Below the pieces are notes generated by a model, which saw only the letters and a list, made by a program, of their open reading frames with translations, was not told the DNA's origin and ran no database searches. Source: JASJBU01 sp039714735 (GTDB lineage Bacteria; Pseudomonadota; Gammaproteobacteria; Chromatiales; Chromatiaceae). Taken from it: a stretch of DNA of 64,000 bases. This document shows, one piece after another, positions 41,214 through 49,942 of the stretch (positions are counted from its first letter, which is position 1; every line of letters begins with the position of its first letter). Location of the stretch: assembly GCA_039714735.1 (NCBI GenBank), contig JBDLIT010000002.1, positions 1 to 64,000 on the forward strand. The letters run 5' to 3'. Made by a program: the position numbers and the translations under genes.

Positions 41214-41384
41214 CCTCTGTCCAAAACCTGAGAGTTTGCAACTGATCAATCACCAGTTCCTGCCCCGTCGGTGGGTCGAACGACCGCTCTCCAGAGTCAA
41301 CCCTAGTCCCTGCGGTCCATTTACCTGAGCGATTCCGGACGGGATTGCGCCTTCGGCGTCGGATTTTCACCGATCTCTCCCACA
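41213..41384 (-). ncRNA. tandem glycine riboswitch
   Basis: On the minus strand two aptamers follow each other. The first runs from GGGAGAGATCGG through CGCCGAAGGCGCAA to CTCAGGTAAATGGACCG. The second runs from CTGGAGAGCGG through CACCGACGGGGCA to ACTCTCAGGTTTTGGACAG. Both show the GAGAG...CCGAxGG...CTCAGG...GGAC core of the glycine class. It lies upstream of gcvT and ends in an intrinsic terminator, so glycine should switch the glycine cleavage operon on. Confidence 0.92.
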
Positions 41385-41433
41385 GGAGTTGGTTGAGCAG
41401 GCGACTATACCCTCAGACGGGGGGTATTTTCAA

Positions 41434-42702
41434 TCAGCGCGCCAGCGCAGGGCGCTCTCCGGTCAGTCCCATTGCCCGCTTGATTATCAAGTGTTTTACA
41501 GGTCCCGCATGATCGGCCAGCGACAAGCCCAGATTCCTGGCCACTTTCAATGGCGGCACATCGTTGCTGAAAAAGCGTTTGAAAAAATCCATGGCGCCCA
41601 ACATGCCCAGATTGGCGCCTTTTCTTGCCCGTTCATAACGTCGCAGGGTCGGAATACCGCCGATGTTTCGTCCCGAATCACGCGCTGCAATCAACACCTC
41701 AATCAGGGTTGCCGCATCCAGAAAACCCAGATTGACACCTTGGCCTGCCAGTGGATGTATGGCATGCGCCGCATCCCCCACCAGGGCCAGGCCTTGCCGA
41801 ATATAGGTCTCCGCATGTCCCAGACGCAACGGAAACACGCCTCTCGGCCCCGCATCCAAAATTTCACCCAGCACCCCGTCACTGGCGGCAGTCAGCGCCT
41901 GACAAAACGGTACATTTTGCATGGCCATCAACGCTTCCGCCAATGCGGGGGCGGTGGACCAGACAATGGAGCAGCGGCCATCGTCAAGCGGCAGAAACGC
42001 CAGGGGACCTGTCGGCATGAAGCGCTGCCAGGCTGTGTACTGATGATGTCTTTCAGGTTTGACTGTCGCCACGATCGCATGCTGATCGTAATCCCAGCCC
42101 TGGGTGCCAATGGATGCCAGTCTGCGCACCAGGGACTCACGTCCATCCGCACCCACGATCAATCGAGCCGGTAAACGGCTGCCATCCTTCAAGCTCAATG
42201 CCGGACTGTCGCCTATCTCAAGGTTATCGATCTCCGCCGGACACAGACGCGTGACATTGGAGAGCCGCCCCAACTGCTCCCAAAGGGCAAGTTGAGTGAC
42301 CCTGTTCTCAACGATATGACCGAGGTTCGGTTCATCAATATCAGCCGCACTAAAGTGAATACTGCCGCCGAACAGGGACGTTCCAGTGTCGGGGGAGGCA
42401 GGCCGCCAAGAGCGACCGTCACCCCCGGCATCCCAGACACGCATGTCTGAATAGGGGCTGACGCGCAATTCAAGCATGCGTTCCCACACACCCAGGTTCT
42501 CCAGGATACGCTGGGACGCGCGACTCAGGGCAGAAACCCTCAGATCCACCTCCTCCGCCGGCCATTCTGATTGTGGCTCGCGGGCCTCTACCACACAGAC
42601 CTCAAAACCGGCTTGCGCAGCAGCACAGCCCAAGGCGCTTCCCACCATGCCGCCACCGACGATGACCAGGTCGAAATTCTGTTTATTTGCAGATTCAGAC
42701 AA
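41434..42702 (-). CDS. ubiI: UbiI-like FAD-dependent ubiquinone hydroxylase
   Basis: A 422-residue FAD monooxygenase of the UbiH/UbiI/VisC family that hydroxylates ubiquinone-ring intermediates. It has the N-terminal dinucleotide motif VIVGGGMVGSALG, GADGRESLVRR, and the C-terminal GDAAHAIHPLAGQGVNLGFLD. The start is taken as TTG 42702, which has GAGAGGAG upstream and overlaps the ubiH stop by eight bases; an ATG at 42738 would overlap ubiH by 44 bases and lacks a ribosome binding site. UbiI versus UbiF cannot be settled from sequence alone; the presence of Coq7 argues against UbiF. Confidence 0.85.
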   Translation of the reverse strand: MSESANKQNFDLVIVGGGMVGSALGCAAAQAGFEVCVVEAREPQSEWPAEEVDLRVSALSRASQRILENLGVWERMLELRVSPYSDMRVWDAGGDGRSWRPASPDTGTSLFGGSIHFSAADIDEPNLGHIVENRVTQLALWEQLGRLSNVTRLCPAEIDNLEIGDSPALSLKDGSRLPARLIVGADGRESLVRRLASIGTQGWDYDQHAIVATVKPERHHQYTAWQRFMPTGPLAFLPLDDGRCSIVWSTAPALAEALMAMQNVPFCQALTAASDGVLGEILDAGPRGVFPLRLGHAETYIRQGLALVGDAAHAIHPLAGQGVNLGFLDAATLIEVLIAARDSGRNIGGIPTLRRYERARKGANLGMLGAMDFFKRFFSNDVPPLKVARNLGLSLADHAGPVKHLIIKRAMGLTGERPALAR

Positions 42703-43927
42703 TTGGAACTCCTCTCGCCAGGCGCGGCAGCCGCCCATTCAAGCCCATGAACTGGTTAGCCGCCAAGTGTTTCAATCCAGGGGTCACATCCACCCCGAGC
42801 AACCCCAGGTTGCGCATCAATCGCAGGGGCGTCAGCGGGTTGGCAAACAGCCTGGCAAGCGTGTCGGTGATCATTACCACTCTATTCTGGTCCTGCTGTC
42901 GCCAATCAGCATAGCGCTGCAGGTTGGCTAGGTCGCCTGGATCGCCATTTGCGCCATTTGAACTCGCCACATCCGCCAGCACATCCGCCAGCACCGCAAC
43001 ATCCCTGATCCCCAGGTTTAAGCCTTGGCCGGTGACCGGATGTACGGTATGGGAGGCGTTGCCGATCAATGCCACATGCGGACGCACCTGCTCCATTGCC
43101 TGGCGCATGCGCAGTGGATAGGCGACCCGTTTACCAACCTTGAGCAGCCTGCCCATCCGATAGCCAAACCGGTCCTGCAGACGAGCGAGGAAATTTTCAT
43201 CATCCAGCGCCATCAGCTCAGGCGCCTGCTCATCCTTTGCTGTCCACACCAGGGAACAGCGCTCCTGCGTCATCGGCAACAAGGCCAATGGACCGGAATC
43301 GGTAAAGCGCTCATAGGCCACACCACGATGCGCTTGCTCAGGCGTGACATTCGCGATGATGGCTGTCTGGCCGTAGGTCGTTTCCTTTACCGGCATCGAC
43401 AAGAGCGTCCTGACCTGTGAATCACCACCATCGGCGGCCACCAGCAATTTAGTGGAGACGGTTCGCTGCTGACCCTCCGCAAGCAGATTTACCTCGACAC
43501 CAGACTCGTTCATTTTGAGGCTTTGCAAAGCGGCGGGGCAGATCAGGTCAATATCGGGTGCATCACCCAACCCTTTGAGTAAGACTTCACCCAGGGCACG
43601 CGCCGTAATCACATAGCCCAGAGCGCCGACACCCTCTTCCTTGTGGTTGAGTCTGGTAAATCCAAAATGCCCGCGATCGGAGATATGCACATCGAGAATC
43701 GGCTCAGCTTCTGAATTCAAGCTGCTCCATAACCCCATGGTCTGCAGGATAAGATGACTCCCCCAGGACAGGGCCAGCACCCGGTCATCGTAGCTGGGCT
43801 GATCATCCGAATGATATTCAAAGGCTTCCAGCACACCAATATTCAGCCCCTGACCACTAATTGCCCTGGCGAGGCTTGCGCCCACCATGCCACCACCCAC
43901 AATCAGAACGTCGTAATCCAATGTCAT
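42695..43927 (-). CDS. ubiH: 2-octaprenyl-6-methoxyphenol hydroxylase UbiH
   Basis: A 410-residue FAD monooxygenase of ubiquinone synthesis. Motifs are VLIVGGGMVGASLARAISG, DDRVLALSWGS, VAADGGDSQVR and GNASHTVHPVTGQGLNLGIRD. It lies between pepP and ubiI as in E. coli, one base after pepP. Confidence 0.92.
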   Translation of the reverse strand: MTLDYDVLIVGGGMVGASLARAISGQGLNIGVLEAFEYHSDDQPSYDDRVLALSWGSHLILQTMGLWSSLNSEAEPILDVHISDRGHFGFTRLNHKEEGVGALGYVITARALGEVLLKGLGDAPDIDLICPAALQSLKMNESGVEVNLLAEGQQRTVSTKLLVAADGGDSQVRTLLSMPVKETTYGQTAIIANVTPEQAHRGVAYERFTDSGPLALLPMTQERCSLVWTAKDEQAPELMALDDENFLARLQDRFGYRMGRLLKVGKRVAYPLRMRQAMEQVRPHVALIGNASHTVHPVTGQGLNLGIRDVAVLADVLADVASSNGANGDPGDLANLQRYADWRQQDQNRVVMITDTLARLFANPLTPLRLMRNLGLLGVDVTPGLKHLAANQFMGLNGRLPRLARGVPIV

Positions 43928-43928
43928 A

Positions 43929-45236
43929 TCAACTTGCCATTATCGCTTCGATCTCACCGACCGATTTCGCAATGTTTTTGCTCAGGACCTCACAGCCGTC
44001 TTTGGTTACGAGAATATCGTCTTCGATGCGAATACCAATATTCCACCACTTCTTTGCCACACCCCTGGTGCCTGCCTGAATATACAGCCCCGGCTCCACG
44101 GTCAATGCCATACCCGGTTCCAGCAGACGCCAGGCGCCATCTACTTTGTAATCTCCCACGTCATGCACATCCATACCGATCCAATGCCCGGTACGGTGAG
44201 GAAAGAATTTTTTATACTTTTCATCACGCACCAGCTTTGGCGCTGAGCCCTTCAGAATGCCCAGCTTCACCAGACCACGGGTCATGGTTCTGACCGCAGC
44301 ATCATGCGGGTCGTTCCAGTGATTGCCTGGCCTTACCTTACTGATCGCAGCCTCCTGCGCCGCCAGCACCAGTTCGTAGAGTTGCCTTTGCGGCTCGGTA
44401 AAAACACCATTGACCGGATAGGTGCGAGTGATGTCAGAAGCGTAACACTCCATTTCACACCCTGCATCGATCAACAGCATGTCTCCATCCTGCAATTTGT
44501 CCCGGTTATCGATGTAGTGCAGCACGCAGGCATTGCCGCCTCCACCGACAATCGGCGGATAGGCCTGATATCGGGCTCCCTGATGAGCGCAGCTATTGAT
44601 GAACTCTCCTTCCAGTTGATACTCCCAGACATCAGCTGCGCAAGCCTGCATGACTCTCTTATGCGCCAGCGCTGAAATACGCGCTGCCTGGCGCATGACC
44701 TTCAATTCGGAACGGCTCTTGAAGAGACGCATCTCATGCACGTAATGGTCCAGGGCAATGATCTCAGCCGGCCCCTGTGCGCCTGAGCTCGACTCACAAC
44801 GAATGTGATTGATCCACTCCGATAGCCGCTTGTCCAGATCAGGATTGCAGCCCATGGCATAGAAAACCCGCTCACACTGTTCGATCATGCGTGGCAGGAT
44901 GTCATCCAAATCGCCGATGGGGAAGGCATCATCTGCATCGTAGTCTTCAACGGCGCCCTCCTGACCTGCACGAGCACCATCCCACTGTTCCATCTTGGGG
45001 TCCCGTTCACGGTTGAACAGGATGTATTCCGCCTGTTTTCGGCCTGGTATGAGAACAAGTATGGCCTCGGGTTCAGGATAACCCGTCAGATAAAAGAAAT
45101 CGCTGTCCGGTCTGTAGGGGTAATGCACATCACGATTCCTGATCAGCAGTGGCGCGGTGGGCAGGATAGCAATACTCCCAGGCCCCATCATCCGCATCAG
45201 CTCACGTCGACGGCGCTTGAATTCACTTTTAATCAT
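43929..45236 (-). CDS. pepP: Xaa-Pro aminopeptidase PepP
   Basis: PepP removes N-terminal residues preceding proline. The 435-residue product has the AMP_N domain (GPGSIAILPTAPLLIRNRD) and a pita-bread M24 domain. Metal ligands are visible in LLIDAGCEMECYASDITRTYP (two Asp), HRTGHWIGMDVHDVG (His), LTVEPGLYI (Glu) and IRIEDDILV (Glu). ATG 45236 overlaps the ygfB stop by eight bases; a GTG three codons earlier is less likely. Confidence 0.94.
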   Translation of the reverse strand: MIKSEFKRRRRELMRMMGPGSIAILPTAPLLIRNRDVHYPYRPDSDFFYLTGYPEPEAILVLIPGRKQAEYILFNRERDPKMEQWDGARAGQEGAVEDYDADDAFPIGDLDDILPRMIEQCERVFYAMGCNPDLDKRLSEWINHIRCESSSGAQGPAEIIALDHYVHEMRLFKSRSELKVMRQAARISALAHKRVMQACAADVWEYQLEGEFINSCAHQGARYQAYPPIVGGGGNACVLHYIDNRDKLQDGDMLLIDAGCEMECYASDITRTYPVNGVFTEPQRQLYELVLAAQEAAISKVRPGNHWNDPHDAAVRTMTRGLVKLGILKGSAPKLVRDEKYKKFFPHRTGHWIGMDVHDVGDYKVDGAWRLLEPGMALTVEPGLYIQAGTRGVAKKWWNIGIRIEDDILVTKDGCEVLSKNIAKSVGEIEAIMAS

Positions 45237-45789
45237 CAGCCGCACCCCGATACGAAGCCAACTCTTCCCAAACCAGTAAGGCAGCCACCCGGAGGAATTC
45301 CTCCAACTCTACAAATGCCGCCTCAGCCTCCTCCTCAGCCTCGATATGTTCATGATCCAATCTGCTGATCTCTGCAATGTCCCCTATCGCCTCTTTAGCA
45401 TTACCCACAAACTGTTTCTCGGAGAGGCCTGCCAGCCCAAGGCCGTAGAGATACCCCTGGCACCACTCAGTCAGGCGGCTTGCTCTTTCAGTCAGCGGAG
45501 ACTTATCGTTCGGAAGATAGGGAGTAAATCCATGGTCATCGCCATTCATCTGACTCTGAGTCACCTGATAGAGTTGCCCGAGTGATTGACGTACCTCACG
45601 CACCAGCAGATCATCTGATGAGCGGTTTGCAAACAACTCTTCAAACCATGCCACATGGGCATCTGAATGGCCGGCGCAGAGCAGGCCACACAACACACCG
45701 TGCACCTCACTCGCCCCGACATCCAGTTCAACGGATTCAATTAACTGACTAAAGCGCTCGTAAGGCGGCGTTTTGGGAGTTAGAGTCAT
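45229..45789 (-). CDS. ygfB: YgfB / UPF0149 family protein
   Basis: A 186-residue all-helical protein of the UPF0149 (YgfB) family. It has the ASEVHGVLCGLLCAG segment near residue 27 and the WCQGYLYGLGLAG region. It lies upstream of pepP as in E. coli. In Pseudomonas YgfB affects a regulator of ampDh3 and beta-lactam resistance; whether that holds here is unknown. Confidence 0.92.
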   Translation of the reverse strand: MTLTPKTPPYERFSQLIESVELDVGASEVHGVLCGLLCAGHSDAHVAWFEELFANRSSDDLLVREVRQSLGQLYQVTQSQMNGDDHGFTPYLPNDKSPLTERASRLTEWCQGYLYGLGLAGLSEKQFVGNAKEAIGDIAEISRLDHEHIEAEEEAEAAFVELEEFLRVAALLVWEELASYRGAADD

Positions 45790-45883
45790 CAGCTTTTTAA
45801 TATCGCCCCAAGGGTTGGGACTAAATCATATCATGCAGTGATAAGGATTGACCCATAGAAGCGTGCCCTCTATATTGATTGCC

Positions 45884-46117
45884 ATGAGCAAGACAGAGTC
45901 ATCAAACAATGCTGATCTCGACCTGCGTAAACTCGAAGTACGGGTTGAGGAACTGATAAGCGCCTGTTCTTATCTTAAGGAAGAGAACAAATCACTGCGG
46001 TTGCGACAGGACAACCTGGTAGCGGAGCGTGCAGCCCTTATAGAAAAGACAGAACTCGCGCGAACCCGTGTCGAAGCAATGATATCGCGATTAAAGGGCA
46101 TGGAATCCATCCAGTGA
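45884..46117 (+). CDS. ZapB-like coiled-coil protein (TIGR02449 type)
   Basis: A 77-residue coiled-coil protein starting at ATG 45884 (MSKTESSNNADLDLRKLEVR). The heptads run from about residue 15 to 72. It lies directly upstream of zapA and overlaps its GTG start (GTGA), as in many gammaproteobacteria, where it is annotated as a TIGR02449/ZapB-like protein. A role in division with ZapA is inferred from context. An upstream TTG at 45848 lacks support. Confidence 0.85.
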   Translation: MSKTESSNNADLDLRKLEVRVEELISACSYLKEENKSLRLRQDNLVAERAALIEKTELARTRVEAMISRLKGMESIQ

Positions 46118-46428
46118 ACGACACACAACTACCCATCACAGTCACGATTCTCGACAAGGAGTACCGGATCGCCTGCGGCCCGGACGAACGTGAATCTTTA
46201 CTTGACTCCGCACACTTTGTTGATGAAAAAATGCGTGAGGTACGTAACGCAGGGCGCGTAATAGGTACAGAGCGCATTGCGGTCATGGTGGCGCTGAACA
46301 TCGCGCATGAAATGCTGGACCTGACACAGAACAAGAGTCACGATGCGCAGGCTATCACCCGCCGCATCCAGAGTCTCCAGGAAAAAATTGAATTGGCGCT
46401 GAACACAAGTAATCAACTGGAACTTTAA
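46114..46428 (+). CDS. zapA: cell-division protein ZapA
   Basis: ZapA binds and bundles FtsZ at midcell. The 104-residue product has the N-terminal beta domain VTVTILDKEYRIACGPDERES followed by the long helix (RIAVMVALNIAHEMLDL and a coiled C-terminus). GTG 46114 overlaps the preceding stop. 6S RNA follows directly, as in E. coli. Confidence 0.94.
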   Translation: MNDTQLPITVTILDKEYRIACGPDERESLLDSAHFVDEKMREVRNAGRVIGTERIAVMVALNIAHEMLDLTQNKSHDAQAITRRIQSLQEKIELALNTSNQLEL

Positions 46429-46454
46429 GCCATTTAGGTTTAGCCTTATACATA

Positions 46455-46642
46455 GACATCTCCTGCAGTGTTCGTGAGTGGCCCGGGTATTTTCTTGAGC
46501 CTAATTACTGCCCTGGGAACATAATGTCGATGCCGGTGTGCATGTCCGCATTCAAGCGGGAAGCCTGAAGCATCCCTGTTGTTCCCACTTGAACCTTCTG
46601 GTTCAGGAACAACGGCTTACAACGGCACAGGCGGGGGATGTC
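46455..46642 (+). ncRNA. ssrS: 6S RNA
   Basis: About 188 bases between zapA and ygfA fold as a long interrupted hairpin. GACATCTCCTGC at the 5' end pairs with GCGGGGGATGTC at the 3' end (46631-46642). Between lie GGCCCGGG / CCCTGGG and CCTTCTGGTTCAGG segments around a large central bulge, as in the open-promoter mimic of 6S RNA. A TATACA box (46447-46452) with a weak TTTAAG (46424-46429) gives a promoter, and a run of five T (46643-46647) ends it. 6S RNA sequesters sigma-70 RNA polymerase. The position next to ygfA is conserved across gammaproteobacteria. Confidence 0.92.
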
Positions 46643-46664
46643 TTTTTCACCCGGCATACCTACC

Positions 46665-47261
46665 ATGAATACTCAACAGCTGAGAAAAACGATCCGCAAT
46701 CGCCGTCGTCAACTCAGCCGCCAGACACTCAAAATCCACAGTAACCTCATGGTGAGACAGGCAAACGCCTGCTACCCATTACAAAATAGCCGGCGAATCG
46801 CCTTTTACTTTGCCAATGACGGCGAGATGGACCCTGCTCCATTGGTCGAACGCGCATTGCTCGCTGGGAAACGTTGCTATTTCCCTGTATTGCGCTGTCG
46901 GCCAGCAAAGTCTCTCTGGTTTGCAGCACACAAAAAGCACCAACAACTAATACCCAACCGGTTTGGTATTCCCGAACCTGCAACATCTCACAGACAAATC
47001 ACTACGCCATGGGGGCTCGACCTGATTATCCTGCCGCTGGTTGCGTTTGATCTATCCGGCAACCGGTTGGGGATGGGGGGAGGCTATTATGACCGCACGC
47101 TGTCCTTTAAAAATAAACGTAGTCACTGGAAGGGTCCGAAGCTGATCGGCATTGCACATGACATACAGTGTGTTGATTCGCTTCCGGTGAATGACTGGGA
47201 TATCCCTCTCGACGCAGTCATCACAGAAAAGAAACTCTATCAATTCTCCAATACACAATAG
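46665..47261 (+). CDS. ygfA: 5-formyltetrahydrofolate cyclo-ligase
   Basis: The enzyme converts 5-formyl-THF to 5,10-methenyl-THF using ATP. The product from ATG 46665 is 198 residues. It has the basic N-terminal helix (LRKTIRNRRRQLS), FYFANDGEMDPAPLVERAL and the ATP/substrate-binding segment LSGNRLGMGGGYYDRTL. An ATG at 46638 would begin inside 6S RNA and is less likely. 6S RNA lies directly upstream, as in E. coli. Confidence 0.92.
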   Translation: MNTQQLRKTIRNRRRQLSRQTLKIHSNLMVRQANACYPLQNSRRIAFYFANDGEMDPAPLVERALLAGKRCYFPVLRCRPAKSLWFAAHKKHQQLIPNRFGIPEPATSHRQITTPWGLDLIILPLVAFDLSGNRLGMGGGYYDRTLSFKNKRSHWKGPKLIGIAHDIQCVDSLPVNDWDIPLDAVITEKKLYQFSNTQ

Positions 47262-47725
47262 TCAGGTCGTTCAGGGTGAGCAGCTAAACCTTGTAACGCA
47301 TCACATGACTTGATTACTCTCGATACCCAACGCTTGTTTAAGATAACAAAGTACACTGCAACAGATTTAAAAACACAGCGCACACGGATAGAACAGAATA
47401 GCCTTCGAACTGCCACTTCATAACTTCTTAACATCGTTTTGTCTATGTACTCTGCGGAACTTCTTTCGAAAGTATTATTTAAGAATAGAGTTCGTTAATT
47501 AAAACAACTTGCATATCCATATCTCGAACTATCGAACAAAATAAGTAACGGCATGTGTTAATGAATCATTCTACGAGTTTTAAAATTATTCAGCGCCAGC
47601 TTATCTAAAAATTGACCAACAAATTGAATTAAATAAGAAAAAATCAATTATATCTCTGGATTTTTATAAAAGCTGAATTATACTCTTGACATCTATTGAA
47701 CAGATCTGCTGGGAGGATCAACAAA
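47262..47725. other. AT-rich intergenic region before the H1-like gene
   Basis: A 464-bp AT-rich stretch. Just before the H1-like gene a TATACT (about 47680) and a TTGACA (about 47685) are visible, but neither makes a good 17-base-spaced pair, so the promoter is undefined. The GGGAGGATC ribosome binding site of the next gene is at 47710-47718. No convincing gene is seen; a 64-codon minus-strand frame overlapping the ygfA end has no ribosome binding site. Confidence 0.5.
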
Positions 47726-48175
47726 ATGGTGAAGAAGAAAGCCACAAAAAAGAAGGCTGCAGTTAAGCGTAAAGCATCCATAACAAAAAAAGTTACTAGC
47801 AAGAAAAAGGTTGCAGCGAAGAAAAAAGTGGCAAAGAAAAAAGCAGCAACTAAAAAGAAAGTAGCCGTAAAGAAAAAAGTAGCAAAAAAGAAAACCGCCA
47901 CTAAGAGAAAAGTCGCAAAGAAAAAGATAGCCAGTAAAAAGAAGGCGGCTACAAAGAAAAAGGTCGCTAGCAAAAAGAAGGCAGTTGCCAAGAAGAAGGC
48001 TACCACCAAGAAGAGAGTAGCCACAAAGAAAAAGGCCACTGCAAAGAAGAAAGTGGCCACAAAGAAAAAGGCCGCCGTTAAAAAGAAAGCTACCACGAAG
48101 AAAAAGGCAGTTACAAAAAAACGGCCACTCAGACCCAGAAAGGTTACCCCACGCAAAAAGCCAGTAGCCAGGTAA
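47726..48175 (+). CDS. lysine-rich histone H1-like DNA-binding protein
   Basis: A 149-residue protein starting MVKKKATKKK, made almost entirely of KKKxAxx-type units repeating about every five to seven residues, and ending in an RPLRPRKVTPRKKP basic tail. Lysine is about half of the residues; there is no acidic stretch. This is the composition of bacterial histone H1-like proteins (for example Hc1/Hc2 of Chlamydia or the AlgP/AlgR3 tail), which bind and compact DNA. A strong ribosome binding site lies upstream and a terminator downstream, and it stands alone. A slightly longer frame from 47696 has no ribosome binding site of its own. Confidence 0.8.
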   Translation: MVKKKATKKKAAVKRKASITKKVTSKKKVAAKKKVAKKKAATKKKVAVKKKVAKKKTATKRKVAKKKIASKKKAATKKKVASKKKAVAKKKATTKKRVATKKKATAKKKVATKKKAAVKKKATTKKKAVTKKRPLRPRKVTPRKKPVAR

Positions 48176-48189
48176 CAACCACCTTCAAC

Positions 48190-48224
48190 AACGAAACAAC
48201 CCCGCATTGCGGGGTTGTTTCGTT
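48190..48224. terminator. bidirectional terminator between the H1-like gene and ilvA
   Basis: A nearly perfect palindrome: AACGAAACAACCCCGCA pairs with the mirrored TGCGGGGTTGTTTCGTT. It lies between two convergent genes. Confidence 0.85.
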
Positions 48225-48237
48225 ATCATACATTAAT

Positions 48238-49764
48238 TCAAATTTTCTCCACTCCAGCAAAGAGTTGGTATGCCGGGTTGTCACTCTCATCCCAGAATGG
48301 ATAATCCAGCCCCTTCAAGAGCTTAACAAAGTTGCTCTTCTCATTGGCAGGCACCTGTATCCCCATCAATACACGCCCATAGGCAGCCCCATGATTCCGA
48401 TAATGGAAGAGACTGATATTCCATCGGTTACCCAGACTGCTTAAAAAAAACATCAATGCCCCTGGTCTCTCAGGAAACTCAAAACGAACCAGGCGTTCAT
48501 TCCCTAGCCCCTTGGCGTGACCTCCTACCATATAACGGATGTGTAGCTTGGCTGTTTCATTATCGGTCATATCGACAATGGAATAATCCTGCTCTTTAAA
48601 ACGATCCAGTAACTCCTCACGCTCCTTGTCACCCTGACGCAATTCAACACCCACGAAAATCTGTGCGGTACTGGCATCGGAATATCTATAGTTAAATTCA
48701 GTGATACTGCGTTTGCCGATCAATTTACAAAACTGCAAAAAACTACCCGGCCGCTCTGGTATCTGTACAGCAAAAAGCGCCTCTCGCCTCTCACCAAATT
48801 CGGCGCGTTCAGCGACATGACGCAGTCTGTCGAAATTGATATTCGCACCACTCTCAATGGCTATCAGCTCCGCTCCCTTTACACCCTCTCTTGCGACATA
48901 CTTTTTCAAGCCGGCAACAGACAATGCGCCGGCCGGTTCAGCTATGGTTCGTGTATCATCGAAGATATCCTTGATGGCCGCACATATCTCATCCGCACTC
49001 ACCAGCACAACTTCATCCACAACCTTTTTGGCCACCCTGAAGGTCTCCTTGCCTATCTGTCTGACGGCCACCCCGTCAGCAAAGATACCAACCTGCTTAA
49101 GCTTAACGCGGCGATTGGCTTCCAAGGCACGGTAAAGAGTCGGCGCATCATCCGGTTCAACGCCAATGACCTTCACTTGCGGATAGACATACTTGATATA
49201 GGCTCCAATACCCGCAATCAAACCACCACCACCGACAGGAACGAAAACAGCATCTGGCGGTTCAGGATGCTGGCGGATTATCTCCATCCCGATGGTGCCC
49301 TGGCCCGCGATGACATCAGGATCATCAAACGGATGGATATAACTCATTCCATTCTCTTCCGCCAATTTCTGGGAGTGCGCATAGGCATCATCATAGGAAT
49401 CCCCACTCAAAACTATCCTGGCCCCAAGATCTTTTACCGCCTGTACTTTGATCGGAGGCGTGGTTTGCGGCATCACAATCAATGCCTGAATCTTCAACTC
49501 ACGCGCAGCCAACGCTACACCCTGGGCGTGATTTCCGGCAGATGCGGCAATAACGCCTTTCTCCCTTATTGAAGGGGGCAGGTTGATAATCTTGTTATAG
49601 GCGCCTCTCAACTTGAACGAAAAAACCGGTTGCAGGTCTTCGCGTTTCAGAAAGACATTATTCCCCAAACGCGCGGAAAGTATTCCCGCAGGGTCCAGTG
49701 GTGTTTCCCGGGCCACATCATAGACACGAGCACGAAGGATTCTTTCTATATAAGTCTGTGGCAT
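48238..49764 (-). CDS. ilvA: threonine ammonia-lyase, biosynthetic
   Basis: IlvA deaminates threonine to 2-oxobutanoate for isoleucine synthesis. The 508-residue product has the PLP lysine in PVFSFKLRGAYNKI, SAGNHAQGVALAA, the glycine loop VPVGGGGLIAGIGAY and two C-terminal ACT-like regulatory domains (from about residue 325, VQIPERPGSFLQF and FEFPERPGALMFFL). It is divergent from rpiA, as in E. coli relatives. Confidence 0.96.
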   Translation of the reverse strand: MPQTYIERILRARVYDVARETPLDPAGILSARLGNNVFLKREDLQPVFSFKLRGAYNKIINLPPSIREKGVIAASAGNHAQGVALAARELKIQALIVMPQTTPPIKVQAVKDLGARIVLSGDSYDDAYAHSQKLAEENGMSYIHPFDDPDVIAGQGTIGMEIIRQHPEPPDAVFVPVGGGGLIAGIGAYIKYVYPQVKVIGVEPDDAPTLYRALEANRRVKLKQVGIFADGVAVRQIGKETFRVAKKVVDEVVLVSADEICAAIKDIFDDTRTIAEPAGALSVAGLKKYVAREGVKGAELIAIESGANINFDRLRHVAERAEFGERREALFAVQIPERPGSFLQFCKLIGKRSITEFNYRYSDASTAQIFVGVELRQGDKEREELLDRFKEQDYSIVDMTDNETAKLHIRYMVGGHAKGLGNERLVRFEFPERPGALMFFLSSLGNRWNISLFHYRNHGAAYGRVLMGIQVPANEKSNFVKLLKGLDYPFWDESDNPAYQLFAGVEKI

Positions 49765-49942
49765 TGTTCGGCTCCGGAAAGCATATTAAACCTGACATCA
49801 ACCAGGGGCATGGGTATCATTACGCCCAATCTAAGCAATTCAACCAGAAAAATCACTTGTGGCATATCTTTCAGGGTGATTTGTTTGAAGCATCAACAAA
49901 CTCAACACCTTAAATTGCCGCAATCTCAACAGGAGCATGCGA

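Noticed and set aside
41154..41249. Longer gcvT start at 41249
   Set aside because: Those codons lie within the riboswitch terminator and second aptamer; ATG 41153 gives the conserved N-terminus.
47644..48207. Minus-strand frame rich in Phe opposite the H1-like gene
   Set aside because: The reverse of Lys-rich repeats gives TTC/TTT codons; the Phe-rich product is an artefact.
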